Source: Flavobacterium foetidum (GTDB taxonomy: Bacteria; Bacteroidota; Bacteroidia; Flavobacteriales; Flavobacteriaceae). Taken from it: a stretch of DNA of 64,000 nt. Positions 49,449-57,766 of the stretch are shown in pieces. The stretch is taken from NCBI RefSeq assembly GCF_004634245.1, contig NZ_SJTF01000013.1, forward strand, positions 62,001-126,000, in the 5' to 3' direction. The translations under genes were made by a program, and so were the position numbers. The notes below the pieces were generated by a model. It was given only the letters and a program-made list of their open reading frames with translations, made no database searches and was not told the origin of the DNA. The first letter of the stretch is position 1, and each line of letters begins with the position of its first letter.

Positions 49449-49729
49449 TTCTTTTTCGATTGGTACATTCTGTAAATTATATATCCTATAACTGCTACAA
49501 GCAAATACGGAATTACCATCAAATAAACGATTCCGTCGTTTACGGCTTCTGCTTTTTTAACATTAGAATCTCCGCCGAGTGCAGCACGACACATAGCGCA
49601 TTGTGCATTGGCAGAAAACCCAATAAAGAAAAAACAAATTCCAAAAAATAAAGCTTGCACACGAACGCTAACGAACTGGCAAAGCAATTTGGATTTTATA
49701 ACTTGAATATTATTGTTTTTAGTGCGCAT
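49436..49729 (-). CDS. Small membrane protein with a CAMCR motif (oxidase-associated)
   Basis: A 97-residue protein. The N-terminus is hydrophobic and reads as a signal (ALFFGICFFFIGFSANAQ), followed by the mature start CAMCRAALGGDSNVKKAEAVNDG and one C-terminal helix (VYLMVIPYLLVAVIGYIIYRMY), ending in a basic tail. The CxxC pair (CAMC) right after the signal could bind a metal or heme. The start overlaps the DUF420 gene's end by 11 bp, so it is translated with that gene. It belongs to the cytochrome-oxidase accessory run; no family name known to me. Confidence 0.65.
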   Translation of the reverse strand: MRTKNNNIQVIKSKLLCQFVSVRVQALFFGICFFFIGFSANAQCAMCRAALGGDSNVKKAEAVNDGIVYLMVIPYLLVAVIGYIIYRMYQSKKKKAE

Positions 49730-50303
49730 AATACGGAGAAATCATTAAATACACCACAACTCCTGTAACTGCAACATACAACCAGATTGGGAAAGTGATT
49801 TTTGCAATTTTTCTGTGTCTGTCAAATCGTTCTGCAAGTGCTCGTACATACGTAATTAAAACAAGAGGAATAATTACTATTGAAAGCAAAATATGCGTTA
49901 TCAAAATAATAAAGTACACAAAGCGTAACGAACCAACTTTTGCGCTTTCTATGGCATCAAGAACACCATCATGATTGCTGTCTCCAAACTTAGTAGAATC
50001 AGAAGTCATGTGATATGCTACATACATTACCAAAAAGGCCAAAGACAAGGCAATTGCAACTGTCATTAGACGCTCATGTAATTTTGCTTTTCCATTTTTT
50101 ATAGCCATTACAGCCCAAACCAAAACTATTGCCGTAATACCGTTTGTTGTAGCATAAATTGGAGGCAGAAATGATAGCGGTTCTACATCAAAACCAAAAT
50201 CTTTTAGTTTTACACCAAATAAAATCGCAACCACTAACGGAATTACAATTGAAACTGCAATAATATATTTGTTGTATTTTGTTTCTAAAGAATTGTCTTT
50301 CAT
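49719..50303 (-). CDS. DUF420 family membrane protein (cytochrome oxidase assembly context)
   Basis: A 194-residue, five-helix membrane protein typical of DUF420: IIAVSIVIPLVVAILFGV, NGITAIVLVWAVMAIKNGKAKLHERLMTVAIALSLAFLVMYVAYH, LRFVYFIILITHILLSIVIIPLVLI and the closing WLYVAVTGVVVYLMISPYY. His residues in helices (H-ERLM, AYHMT, ITHILL) recall heme-binding proteins. DUF420 members are found beside SCO and heme-copper oxidase genes, as here, and are thought to help oxidase assembly. It starts 1 bp after the SCO stop. Confidence 0.86.
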   Translation of the reverse strand: MKDNSLETKYNKYIIAVSIVIPLVVAILFGVKLKDFGFDVEPLSFLPPIYATTNGITAIVLVWAVMAIKNGKAKLHERLMTVAIALSLAFLVMYVAYHMTSDSTKFGDSNHDGVLDAIESAKVGSLRFVYFIILITHILLSIVIIPLVLITYVRALAERFDRHRKIAKITFPIWLYVAVTGVVVYLMISPYYAH

Positions 50304-50304
50304 T

Positions 50305-50991
50305 TTATTCTTCTAATAATATTTTAATATCCTGCTGAATGTCTCGAACCCCTTTTTTATCGAGTCCGTCGTAATAGATGGTCGGATTTCCAAATTCGTC
50401 TTTTCGGCATCTAATGTTCCCGTCTTTATCAATTAAGGCAAATAAACCAGAATGCTCAAAACCGCCACTTACTTTATCATTTTCTCCTGCATAAAGATTA
50501 AAACCTTTATTTGACAAATCCATAATAGTAGCTTTATCACCTGTTAAAAAATTCCAATTTGAAGATTTAACTCCCAATAATTTGGCATGATCTTTTAATA
50601 CTTGAGGAGTATCATGTTTTGGATCGATGGTAATAGAAACGATTCCGAAATTAGGATTTCCAAAAAAAGTCTTTTCGATTTCCAACATGCTCATATTCAT
50701 TTTAGGACAAATAGAAGGACAGGTTGTAAAAAAGAATTCTAAAACATAAACTTTGCCTTTGTACGTTTCATTAGAAACCTTAACATTGTCCTGATTGGTT
50801 AATTCAAACTTTGGAGCTGGTCCGATTGTAAGAAGCTTAGCGTCTTTTGATGTTTTTTCGCCTACATTATCTAAGCGGTTTCCTTTAACTATATCGTCGT
50901 TTTTTATCCGATTTACAATTTTAGGCACAGCATAAATTCCAAAAATCAAAATGATAAATGAAATCCCGATATATGATTTGTTTTTAAACAT
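50305..50991 (-). CDS. SCO family copper chaperone
   Basis: A 228-residue SCO1/SenC protein. One N-terminal helix (YIGISFIILIFGIYAVPKIV) anchors it, and the thioredoxin fold follows with the copper-binding CxxxC (FFFTTCPSICPKMN) and the third ligand His (GGFEHSGLFALIDKDG). SCO proteins deliver copper to the CuA site of cytochrome oxidase subunit II. It is in the oxidase accessory operon; subunit II itself is not in the window. It starts 11 bp after the SCO-like gene. Confidence 0.92.
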   Translation of the reverse strand: MFKNKSYIGISFIILIFGIYAVPKIVNRIKNDDIVKGNRLDNVGEKTSKDAKLLTIGPAPKFELTNQDNVKVSNETYKGKVYVLEFFFTTCPSICPKMNMSMLEIEKTFFGNPNFGIVSITIDPKHDTPQVLKDHAKLLGVKSSNWNFLTGDKATIMDLSNKGFNLYAGENDKVSGGFEHSGLFALIDKDGNIRCRKDEFGNPTIYYDGLDKKGVRDIQQDIKILLEE

Positions 50992-51002
50992 TATTAAAAA
51001 TT

Positions 51003-51644
51003 TTAGAGTTGTTTTGTGGCATTGTGGTTCTTTTTGAGAGCAGCACGATATTCATACAAAATGATTTTGAAATCGTCCAGCATCTCATTGCTCAATTCTG
51101 ATGGATGGAAAGTATCATAACCTTCCTTATAATCCTCTTTATCGTTTCTTCCTCTTAAATTTCTTTCCTTATCAATTATGTAAACATTTGAAGTTCCCAT
51201 GTATTGATTAAGTTTTCCTTTTAGATGCAAATGATTATAAAAGCTTTGAATTTCTTCTTTTGGAGCAAAAATAAAATTCCAATTTTTTACGTCCGTAAAT
51301 GGAGCTAAAGCGTCTACAATTTTCTGTGCATGTTCTTCTGTTCCGATCGGACATACCACCACAAATTGAAGGTCTTCAAAACCATTATATCGTTTGTAGA
51401 TTTTTTCGTTAAGATTAAAATAATTACCTCGGTTGTCTAAAATGTTAGAACCTGCAAAACCTAGAACAGTAATTTTTCCGTCAAGAGAGATTTTTTTTCC
51501 GTTAAGCGATTTCCAATCCCCAAAATCAGTTACTTTATGAGTAATTACAGGAAGTGTGGTAAAGCTGTTTACACCTGAAGCAAAAAATAAATAGGCAACA
51601 ATTGGCAGTACAAAAAGCACAAAAAGAACTATATTTTTTTTCAT
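51003..51644 (-). CDS. SCO-like thioredoxin-fold membrane protein lacking the CxxxC motif
   Basis: A 213-residue protein with an N-terminal anchor (MKKNIVLFVLFVLPIVAYLFF) and a thioredoxin-like body similar in order to the SCO protein next to it: KISLDGKITVLGFAGSNILDN where the SCO CxxxC would lie, YNGFEDLQFVVVCPIG, then GTSNVYIIDKERNLRGRND. No CxxxC is present, so it cannot bind copper in the SCO way. It may have lost the metal site and kept a structural or partner role. It has its own -7 element at 51677-51670. Confidence 0.72.
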   Translation of the reverse strand: MKKNIVLFVLFVLPIVAYLFFASGVNSFTTLPVITHKVTDFGDWKSLNGKKISLDGKITVLGFAGSNILDNRGNYFNLNEKIYKRYNGFEDLQFVVVCPIGTEEHAQKIVDALAPFTDVKNWNFIFAPKEEIQSFYNHLHLKGKLNQYMGTSNVYIIDKERNLRGRNDKEDYKEGYDTFHPSELSNEMLDDFKIILYEYRAALKKNHNATKQL

Positions 51645-51669
51645 TGTTTCTAACGGAATATTTGAGGTA

Positions 51670-51677
51670 CAAAAATA
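51670..51677 (-). promoter_or_regulatory. -7 promoter element for the SCO-like/SCO/DUF420 unit
   Basis: The minus strand reads TATTTTTG, matching TAnnTTTG, 25 bp before the ATG at 51644. It directly abuts the U-run of the terminator above it, so one unit ends and the next begins within about 30 bp. Confidence 0.55.
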
Positions 51678-51700
51678 AAAAAATCCCGATGTTATCGGGA
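51678..51700 (-). terminator. Terminator of the cytochrome oxidase subunit operon
   Basis: TCCCGAT (51684-51690) pairs with ATCGGGA (51694-51700) around a 3-nt GTT loop, and the minus strand continues as a U-run. It lies 22 bp after the subunit IV stop. Confidence 0.82.
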
Positions 51701-51722
51701 CTCTTTTCGAATTAATATCATG

Positions 51723-52073
51723 TTAAAAATTCCATTTAATAGTAGAATCTTTAAAAACCCCATAAATATAGTGTCCTTCTGTCAACAGAATAAACAATAA
51801 ATATAATACTAGGAAAATAACAGGAGAAACTACAGACCATCTAAGGCTGCTTTTTTCACCTTCCATGTGCATAAATGCCCATACAATATAATATGCTTTG
51901 AAGATTGTCAGGATATAGAAAATCCAGTTCAATAAGTTCAAGCCAATAAAATGATTAAATTCTAATGCTCCAGGTTTGTAAATCCCTAAGATAACCTCTA
52001 CAATAGTTACTAATGAAAGTAATCCGAAAACAAACCAGATTCTTTTTGTATTTGATACGTGCTCGTGTGACAT
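51723..52073 (-). CDS. Cytochrome c oxidase subunit IV family protein
   Basis: A 116-residue protein with three helices: IWFVFGLLSLVTIVEVILGI (11-30), LNLLNWIFYILTIFKAYYIVWAFMHMEGE (46-68) and WSVVSPVIFLVLYLLFILLTEGHYI (79-103). The FMHMEGE after helix two is typical of the caa3-type subunit IV group (COX4_pro_2-like). It stabilises the oxidase complex in the inner membrane. It follows the 327-residue subunit III gene by 19 bp and ends with a terminator. Confidence 0.88.
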   Translation of the reverse strand: MSHEHVSNTKRIWFVFGLLSLVTIVEVILGIYKPGALEFNHFIGLNLLNWIFYILTIFKAYYIVWAFMHMEGEKSSLRWSVVSPVIFLVLYLLFILLTEGHYIYGVFKDSTIKWNF

Positions 52074-52092
52074 AATAATTAAATTCTAAAGA

Positions 52093-53076
52093 TTAAACTA
52101 GGTAGAATACTGTAAATACAAATACCCAAACTAAATCTACGAAGTGCCAGTATAAACCAACTTTCTCAACCATTTCGTAGCTTCTTCTTTTCTCGTAAGT
52201 ACCTAACAATACATTAAAGAAAATGATAATATTGATGATAACTCCAGAGAATACGTGGAAACCGTGGAAACCAGTAATAAAGAAGAAGAAATCAGCAAAT
52301 AATTTATTTCCGTATTCGTTTCTAATCAAGTTAGCTCCTTCAACTACATATTTAGCATTTGCTAAATGAGCTTCTGACTCTGCTCTTGTTAGAACGATTT
52401 TTTTCTTGTGTTCATCTAATTTCTCAGATCTGATTAATAAACCAGGATGTGCTTTAAATCCAGCCTGAACTTCAGCAACTGTAAAAGATGGTTGTGTCTG
52501 AGCATCTTCCATAAACCAAGTTGAATGGCTTCTTGTCAAAGCTTCTCTCTGCTCTGGCAATTTTACAGCAAAATCAGCTAAAGCTACTCTTTTACCGTGT
52601 TCGTCAACAAACTGAAGCAAACTTCCTCCAGTAGTTTCAACTGCACCATATTCTCCTTTAATGAAGTTTTTCCATTCCCAAGCTTGAGAACCAACGAAAA
52701 TCAAACCTCCAATAATAGTTAAGAACATATATATTGCAACTTTTGTTTTTTTCATTTGGTGTCCTGCATCAACAGCCAAAACCATTGTTACAGAAGAAAA
52801 AATCAAAATAAAAGTCATTAATGCTACATAATACATAGGAGCCGGAACACCATGCATAAATGGGAAGTGAGTGAACACTTCATCAGCCAAAGGCCAAGTT
52901 TCAATAAATTTGAATCTAGAAAAACCATAAGCTCCTAGAAATCCAGAGAATGTTAAGGCATCTGATACGATAAAAAACCACATCATCATTTTACCATAAC
53001 TTGCTCCTAAAGGCTCATTGTGACCGCCTCCCCAAGTTTTTTCGTCGTTGTTTGCAGTAGTAACTGTCGCTCCCAT
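52093..53076 (-). CDS. Cytochrome c oxidase subunit III with a long periplasmic insert
   Basis: A 327-residue subunit III. Helices are visible at about 28-48 (MMMWFFIVSDALTFSGFLGAYG), 80-101, 112-130 and at the end (FFFFITGFHGFHVFSGVIINIIIFF, WHFVDLVWVFVFTVFYLV). Between residues ~140 and 245 is a soluble insert rich in charged residues (EQREALTRSHSTWFMEDAQTQPSFTV, LDEHKKKIVLTRAESEAHLANAKY) that ordinary subunit III lacks. The FHGFHV and WHFVDLVW motifs are family hallmarks. A TAAATTTG -7-like element lies on the minus strand at 53108-53101. Confidence 0.9.
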   Translation of the reverse strand: MGATVTTANNDEKTWGGGHNEPLGASYGKMMMWFFIVSDALTFSGFLGAYGFSRFKFIETWPLADEVFTHFPFMHGVPAPMYYVALMTFILIFSSVTMVLAVDAGHQMKKTKVAIYMFLTIIGGLIFVGSQAWEWKNFIKGEYGAVETTGGSLLQFVDEHGKRVALADFAVKLPEQREALTRSHSTWFMEDAQTQPSFTVAEVQAGFKAHPGLLIRSEKLDEHKKKIVLTRAESEAHLANAKYVVEGANLIRNEYGNKLFADFFFFITGFHGFHVFSGVIINIIIFFNVLLGTYEKRRSYEMVEKVGLYWHFVDLVWVFVFTVFYLV

Positions 53077-53118
53077 AAAAGATATTCGTTAAAAAGTTCC
53101 CAAATTTACGTTTTTTTC

Positions 53119-53706
53119 TTATTTAAAGAAATATAAAAATAAAAATAAATATACCCATAATAAATCTAAAAAATGCCAATACATCGCACCTAGCTCTATC
53201 CCAAGAGTTTGAGTCGAATTGTATTTTTGTTTAAAATGATTATAAATTATAATTAAAAGCGAAATAATTCCGCCTGCTAAGTGCAATAAGTGCGTAACCG
53301 TTACTACATATAAGAATGTTGTAGTAATAGAACTGTACTGACCAGTAAAATAATAGCCTTGTTGTATAACCTGCTCAAAACCCTGAAATTGCAAAAACAC
53401 AAATAAAGCTCCTAGAGCCAAAGTTCCTAAAAGCAATCCTGTAACAGCGCTTCTATTGTCTTTTTTAATTGCTTTTTTTGCTAGATGAAAAGTTACACTA
53501 CAGGCAATAATAACCGCCGTACTCCAATAAAATGCCGATGGCAGCTGAAAATCTTTCAACCAGTCTGCTCTTGATTTACTTACTACAAATGCACTTGTAA
53601 GTCCTGCAAACATCATGGTCATGCTTACCATTGCGAAAAGCAGAATCAGTTTTGCTGATTTTGATTTTCTTACTTGTTCTTCATTTGCTTTTAATGTCAT
53701 TTCCAT
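53119..53706 (-). CDS. Cytochrome c oxidase subunit III family protein
   Basis: A 195-residue subunit III with five helices: LILLFAMVSMTMMFAGLTSAFVV, FYWSTAVIIACSVTFHLAKKAI, VTGLLLGTLALGALFVFLQF, FLYVVTVTHLLHLAGGIISLLIIIYNHF and YWHFLDLLWVYLFLFLYFF. The THLLHLAGG and YWHFLDLLWVYLF motifs are diagnostic. It is shorter than the neighbour at 52093, lacking the insert, so the cluster has two subunit III-like genes in tandem, 42 bp apart. Confidence 0.92.
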   Translation of the reverse strand: MEMTLKANEEQVRKSKSAKLILLFAMVSMTMMFAGLTSAFVVSKSRADWLKDFQLPSAFYWSTAVIIACSVTFHLAKKAIKKDNRSAVTGLLLGTLALGALFVFLQFQGFEQVIQQGYYFTGQYSSITTTFLYVVTVTHLLHLAGGIISLLIIIYNHFKQKYNSTQTLGIELGAMYWHFLDLLWVYLFLFLYFFK

Positions 53707-53708
53707 AA

Positions 53709-54611
53709 CTATCTTAAAAATTTATCTACAATATACACAATCTGCAAAAGCGAAATATATGATACACTAACAAGCATCAAAGTTCGCGCTGCTTTTGCGG
53801 TTCTTAATTTATACAAACGAACTGCGTAAAAAAGCATCCAAATCCCTAGCAGAAATACTACTACTGCCGCAAGGGGAGAAATATACAATTGCCCAGTAAA
53901 GCCTAACATTGGCAATAAAGACGCTATCAGAAGCCAAATGGTGTATAAAATGACCTGCAATGCCGTCTTCCTGTCCTTTCTACCTGTTGGCAACATAAAG
54001 ATTCCTGCTTTCTCATAGTCTTCATACAAAAACCAGCCTATTGACCAAAAGTGAGGAAACTGCCAGAAAAACTGAATCAAAAATAATGTTCCTGCTTCGA
54101 TACCGAATTCTCCTGTAGCAGCAACCCATCCTAACATAAATGGAATTGCACCAGGAAAAGCGCCCACAAAAACAGATAATGATGTTACCGTTTTTAACGG
54201 TGTATAAACACTTGTGTAAAGAAAAATCGAAATTGCGGCAAACATAGCCGACTTAGCGTTTATCGTATAAAGCAAAGCAATACCAATAACTGTAAGCAGG
54301 CTGGCTACAAACAAAGCCATTTTTGGAGACATTCGGCCAGAAGGAACAGGACGATTTTTAGTACGGTCCATCAAGGCATCGATATCTTTTTCGATAACCT
54401 GATTAAAAGCATTTGACGCCCCAACCATACAATAACCTCCAATTGACAAAACCAGAAGAACACTCCACTTAAAGGGCTGTTCGTCATTAACCCCCAACAA
54501 GTACCCAGCTATAGAAGAAAAGAGAACACTAATAGCCAAACCAGCCTTAGTAATCTCTTTGAAATCTAGAAATATTGATTTTATTGAAAATGTATTTTTT
54601 GCAGCGTTCAA
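53709..54611 (-). CDS. ctaB: Protoheme IX farnesyltransferase (heme o synthase)
   Basis: A 300-residue UbiA-family prenyltransferase that attaches farnesyl to heme b to make heme o for the oxidase. The catalytic Asp-rich motif is NAFNQVIEKDIDALMDRTKNRPVPSG, and the second motif is LYEDYEKAGIFMLPTGRKDRKTALQ (with the family's W-F-LYEDY form). About nine helices span the protein. It is 2 bp from the subunit III gene, so it belongs to the same operon. A TACATTTG -7-like element lies on the minus strand at 54654-54647. Also known as cyoE. Confidence 0.94.
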   Translation of the reverse strand: MNAAKNTFSIKSIFLDFKEITKAGLAISVLFSSIAGYLLGVNDEQPFKWSVLLVLSIGGYCMVGASNAFNQVIEKDIDALMDRTKNRPVPSGRMSPKMALFVASLLTVIGIALLYTINAKSAMFAAISIFLYTSVYTPLKTVTSLSVFVGAFPGAIPFMLGWVAATGEFGIEAGTLFLIQFFWQFPHFWSIGWFLYEDYEKAGIFMLPTGRKDRKTALQVILYTIWLLIASLLPMLGFTGQLYISPLAAVVVFLLGIWMLFYAVRLYKLRTAKAARTLMLVSVSYISLLQIVYIVDKFLR

Positions 54612-54768
54612 TACCGTTGTATTTTGTATATTTTTTTTGAGTGCTGCAAATGTACAAATTAGATTGTAGAATTTAGACCTTTAAAAATGGTTTTTTTTCG
54701 ATAAAACCTGCATAAAATAAGAACTTTGAAATCTTTAACACTATTGTTTCGAAAAATCTTATTAAATA

Positions 54769-56892
54769 TTAATAGTCAAAATACCAATTGAAAATATCAG
54801 AACGAAGTCCGATACTGAACCAAGAAGTGTTTTGCTTAAAAGTTGCCGCAGTTTCTTGAGTAGGGTCAAAATTTCTATAAATAAAACTTCCGAACAGCTT
54901 TAAGTTGGTCATTGGATTTATTAGATAGCCTCCCTGAATATCTGCAATGAAAACGTTTGTTTTGTTTCCCTGTCCTATTTTAACTCCTGTATCATACGGA
55001 CGGTTTTCATCATAACTTTTATAAATATTTCCTCCATAATTAAAAGAATTCTGCGCAGTATCAAAATCCAAACCTCTAGTACCAACAGTAACTTTTGCAT
55101 CGGCAAACAAACGGCCTTTGTGGTAACGTGCAATTGCAATAAGCTCTTTAAAGTTGCCTCCCCACTGGTGCCCAACACTTTGATTATTGTGTCCGTAATT
55201 GGTAATAACAGCACTGTGCGAGTATACGTAAGGACGTACGCGGTTTAATTCGACCTGCAGCAACAGGTCTTTTACATTGAAAGCATTGAAATATTTTGCT
55301 CCCAATTGGAATCCGAATTTATTCTTCCAGCTTTTATTGCCAGCACCTACATCAGAAACAGAAAACTCATCAATTAGAAACTGAGTATAAAGGTTGATGC
55401 TGTTATTCCACTTATATTTTCCTGTTAGTCCCAAAAGCGCATTACCGCTTTTAGACGAAGAACCAAACTCAACAGCACGGTAAAAAATTATTGGATTTAC
55501 AAAGTTCACATCAAAGCCACGGTTATTTGAATTGGTCCAAACTACAGATTCAAAAAAACCTAAATTAAGCCTGTTCGATACATTCCAGCTCAAATAGTGG
55601 TTTGCCATAAATTTAGTAGCATAGGTTCTATCTTCTGTTACATCTGGACGCACATCTTTTAGCCACATATAAGTATTGGTATATTTGATTTTCCAAAACT
55701 TTGTATTAAGCTTAAAATAGGGATACGGACTTGCTCCGTCTCCTTCTAGAAGAGACCGATAACCGTCTCCAATAAAATTTCGTCCGTAACCTAGCTGCAA
55801 ATCAAAAATTTTACCTGGCGCAAAAGTGATGTTTGCATCTGCCAAAGGAAAATCGTATGCATCTGTTTTAAACCTTTTTGCAATTCCGATTCCCGGAACT
55901 ATAGCAGGATTTCCTCCAGAAGGTCTTATCGATTCTGCATAATCATTAAAATAACCCGCAAATCTGCCTTGGCTTTCAAAAAAAGTGGTGGTGAAATTGA
56001 TTTCTTTTCCTAGTCCCCCTCTAAAATTTAGGGCTCGTGTATTCACGTAAGTGTAAGATGCATCAAGATCTGAGGCTTTACCCATCTGTAAATCCACAAT
56101 CGGATTTAGAGAAAACCAATAATCTTCTCCCTGAATCTGCACCATATTTTCGTTCCACCATTTTCGGCCAAGCCAGCTCGAAATATTTTTCTGCAAAGAC
56201 TGATTTACGGCCTTCAAATTATAATATTTCGAAACCTCTGCATAGGTATAAGGTTTTGAAGCTGTGTGATTATTGCTTCCCACCTGATTCATTGCACCGT
56301 CAAACTGAGCATAATAACTGTGCGAAAAAGGGATGTTTAAATGACTTTCAAATTCTGGATTATTGTATTTTTTATAGACAAGACTGTCTAATTCTGTCAT
56401 TGGTTTCTCAAGCGGTTTTAAAATCTGAGAAGCCGCCAATGCCTCATCTGCAAGCTGCTGAGAGCTTTTTAACGGAATGTCAATAGAAATAGTGTATTTT
56501 GAATAAGTCGGTCTCCCGTTGTAAGTCGAAGGTTTTATTTTTGGAAAACTGCCAAAAACGCGTTTGGCTTCATCAGACAATTCATCATGTACCGCCGAAA
56601 CATAAATTACCTTAAACTCGCCCTCGGCATTTACTTCAAAGAGAACTTGAACAACTCCTTTATAATTGTTTTGTTTTAGGTTTTCAGGCACTTTAAAACT
56701 GGCAAACACAAGATCCTGCACTTCTGTATAGAAACATTTCTGAAGATCTTTTGCCTGTAGGTTTTCGCATTTTGGAAAAACAGGAAACATTTCTGAAGCA
56801 AAACCAGGCTGAATTGACGAGCTGCTATTTTCCTGAGAAAGTGCAATTAAGAACGAAAAAGTAAAAACAAAAGATAAAAAAAACTTATTCAC
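54769..56892 (-). CDS. remB: Gliding motility protein RemB (TonB_C-like domain plus outer-membrane barrel)
   Basis: A 707-residue protein with a signal peptide (MNKFFLSFVFTFSFLIALSQ). Residues ~60-145 resemble the TonB C-terminal fold (VQVLFEVNAEGEFKVIYVSAVHDELSDEAKRVFGSFPKIKP). The rest is a beta-barrel of the kind found in capsule-assembly-like (Wzi) proteins: YWFSLNPIVDLQMGKASDL, ITFAPGKIFDLQLGYGRNFIGDGYRSLL, FVNPIIFYRAVEFGSSSKSGNALLGLTGKYKW. I recognise it as RemB, a cell-surface gliding protein of F. johnsoniae, and the neighbours deoC-vanZ-gcvH-sprA agree with that genome as I remember it. The exact molecular role is not established. Confidence 0.83.
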   Translation of the reverse strand: MNKFFLSFVFTFSFLIALSQENSSSSIQPGFASEMFPVFPKCENLQAKDLQKCFYTEVQDLVFASFKVPENLKQNNYKGVVQVLFEVNAEGEFKVIYVSAVHDELSDEAKRVFGSFPKIKPSTYNGRPTYSKYTISIDIPLKSSQQLADEALAASQILKPLEKPMTELDSLVYKKYNNPEFESHLNIPFSHSYYAQFDGAMNQVGSNNHTASKPYTYAEVSKYYNLKAVNQSLQKNISSWLGRKWWNENMVQIQGEDYWFSLNPIVDLQMGKASDLDASYTYVNTRALNFRGGLGKEINFTTTFFESQGRFAGYFNDYAESIRPSGGNPAIVPGIGIAKRFKTDAYDFPLADANITFAPGKIFDLQLGYGRNFIGDGYRSLLEGDGASPYPYFKLNTKFWKIKYTNTYMWLKDVRPDVTEDRTYATKFMANHYLSWNVSNRLNLGFFESVVWTNSNNRGFDVNFVNPIIFYRAVEFGSSSKSGNALLGLTGKYKWNNSINLYTQFLIDEFSVSDVGAGNKSWKNKFGFQLGAKYFNAFNVKDLLLQVELNRVRPYVYSHSAVITNYGHNNQSVGHQWGGNFKELIAIARYHKGRLFADAKVTVGTRGLDFDTAQNSFNYGGNIYKSYDENRPYDTGVKIGQGNKTNVFIADIQGGYLINPMTNLKLFGSFIYRNFDPTQETAATFKQNTSWFSIGLRSDIFNWYFDY

Positions 56893-56910
56893 TAAAATTT
56901 GGGTATTTAT

Positions 56911-57654
56911 TTAATATTGATTTGAGGAAATTTCTCCATCTGCAATTGCTTTTGCGGCAGAAGTTCCGATACGCTTGACACCTAAACGAATCATTTCTGC
57001 TGCATCTTCATAGGAACGAACGCCTCCTGCTGCTTTTACTGGCAGTGGAGAAGCATTTTCCAGCATCATAATTATGACCGGAAAAGTGGCTCCGTTTGGA
57101 AGATTATTTTCTGTATTGTAAAAACCTGTTGATGATTTAACAAAAACAGAACCGTAATCGTCTTCCTCAAAATGCGAAACGACTACATTTTTTATCAATG
57201 CCGAGAGTTGTATTATTTCTTTATCGGTCAAAGCTGCAGTTTCAATAATCCATTTTACGGTCTTATTGTTTGCTAGACCAATCTGCGTACCGATTAAAAC
57301 TTCTTGTTTGACCAGCTCAGAATCGCCATTTTTAAACGCTTCGTAATTGCATACAAAATCCAAATCATCTGCTCCGTTTTCTATTGCTTCGGTGGCTTCT
57401 TTGATTTTGATTTCTAAAGCCGAATCTCCTTTCGGAAAATCAATAACAGTTCCGACCAAAAGTGCGGAACTCGCTTTTGCAATCATTTCTTTAGCCATCG
57501 AAACATATTCTGGGCGAATCATGATTAGCTTAAAACCTTCTTGAATAGCTTCTTCAACAGAATTTTCTACCACAATACGATTTTCTTCCTCCGAAAGACC
57601 AGCTTGCGAGGCAGTTTTTAAGTAAGTAGAATCCAGATATTGCTTTACATTCAT
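56911..57654 (-). CDS. deoC: Deoxyribose-phosphate aldolase
   Basis: A 247-residue aldolase that cleaves 2-deoxyribose 5-phosphate to glyceraldehyde 3-phosphate and acetaldehyde. I start it at the ATG at 57654 (MNVKQYLDSTYLKTASQAG), which fits the family; a longer frame to 57684 adds ten residues. Motifs are LLVGTVIDFPKGDSALEIKIKEATEAIENGADDLDFV, the Schiff-base Lys region GSVFVKSSTGFYN and the closing PVKAAGGVRSYEDAAEMIRLGVKRIGTSAA. Cytoplasmic. It lies between remB (18 bp) and vanZ. Confidence 0.95.
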   Translation of the reverse strand: MNVKQYLDSTYLKTASQAGLSEEENRIVVENSVEEAIQEGFKLIMIRPEYVSMAKEMIAKASSALLVGTVIDFPKGDSALEIKIKEATEAIENGADDLDFVCNYEAFKNGDSELVKQEVLIGTQIGLANNKTVKWIIETAALTDKEIIQLSALIKNVVVSHFEEDDYGSVFVKSSTGFYNTENNLPNGATFPVIIMMLENASPLPVKAAGGVRSYEDAAEMIRLGVKRIGTSAAKAIADGEISSNQY

Positions 57655-57747
57655 GGTTTTAATCTGCTTATGGAATTTTGACAAAAATACATTTAAAATT
57701 CAGAAAAACACACACTTACCAAAACTTGATTTTCTTGTAATAAAAAA

Positions 57748-57761
57748 CCCACCGAAGTGGG
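57748..57761 (-). terminator. Terminator after vanZ with a UUCG loop
   Basis: On the minus strand, CCCAC-TTCG-GTGGG (57761-57748) forms a tight 5-bp stem with the stable UUCG tetraloop, followed by six Us. It is only a few bases after the vanZ stop. Confidence 0.85.
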
Positions 57762-57766
57762 ATTTA

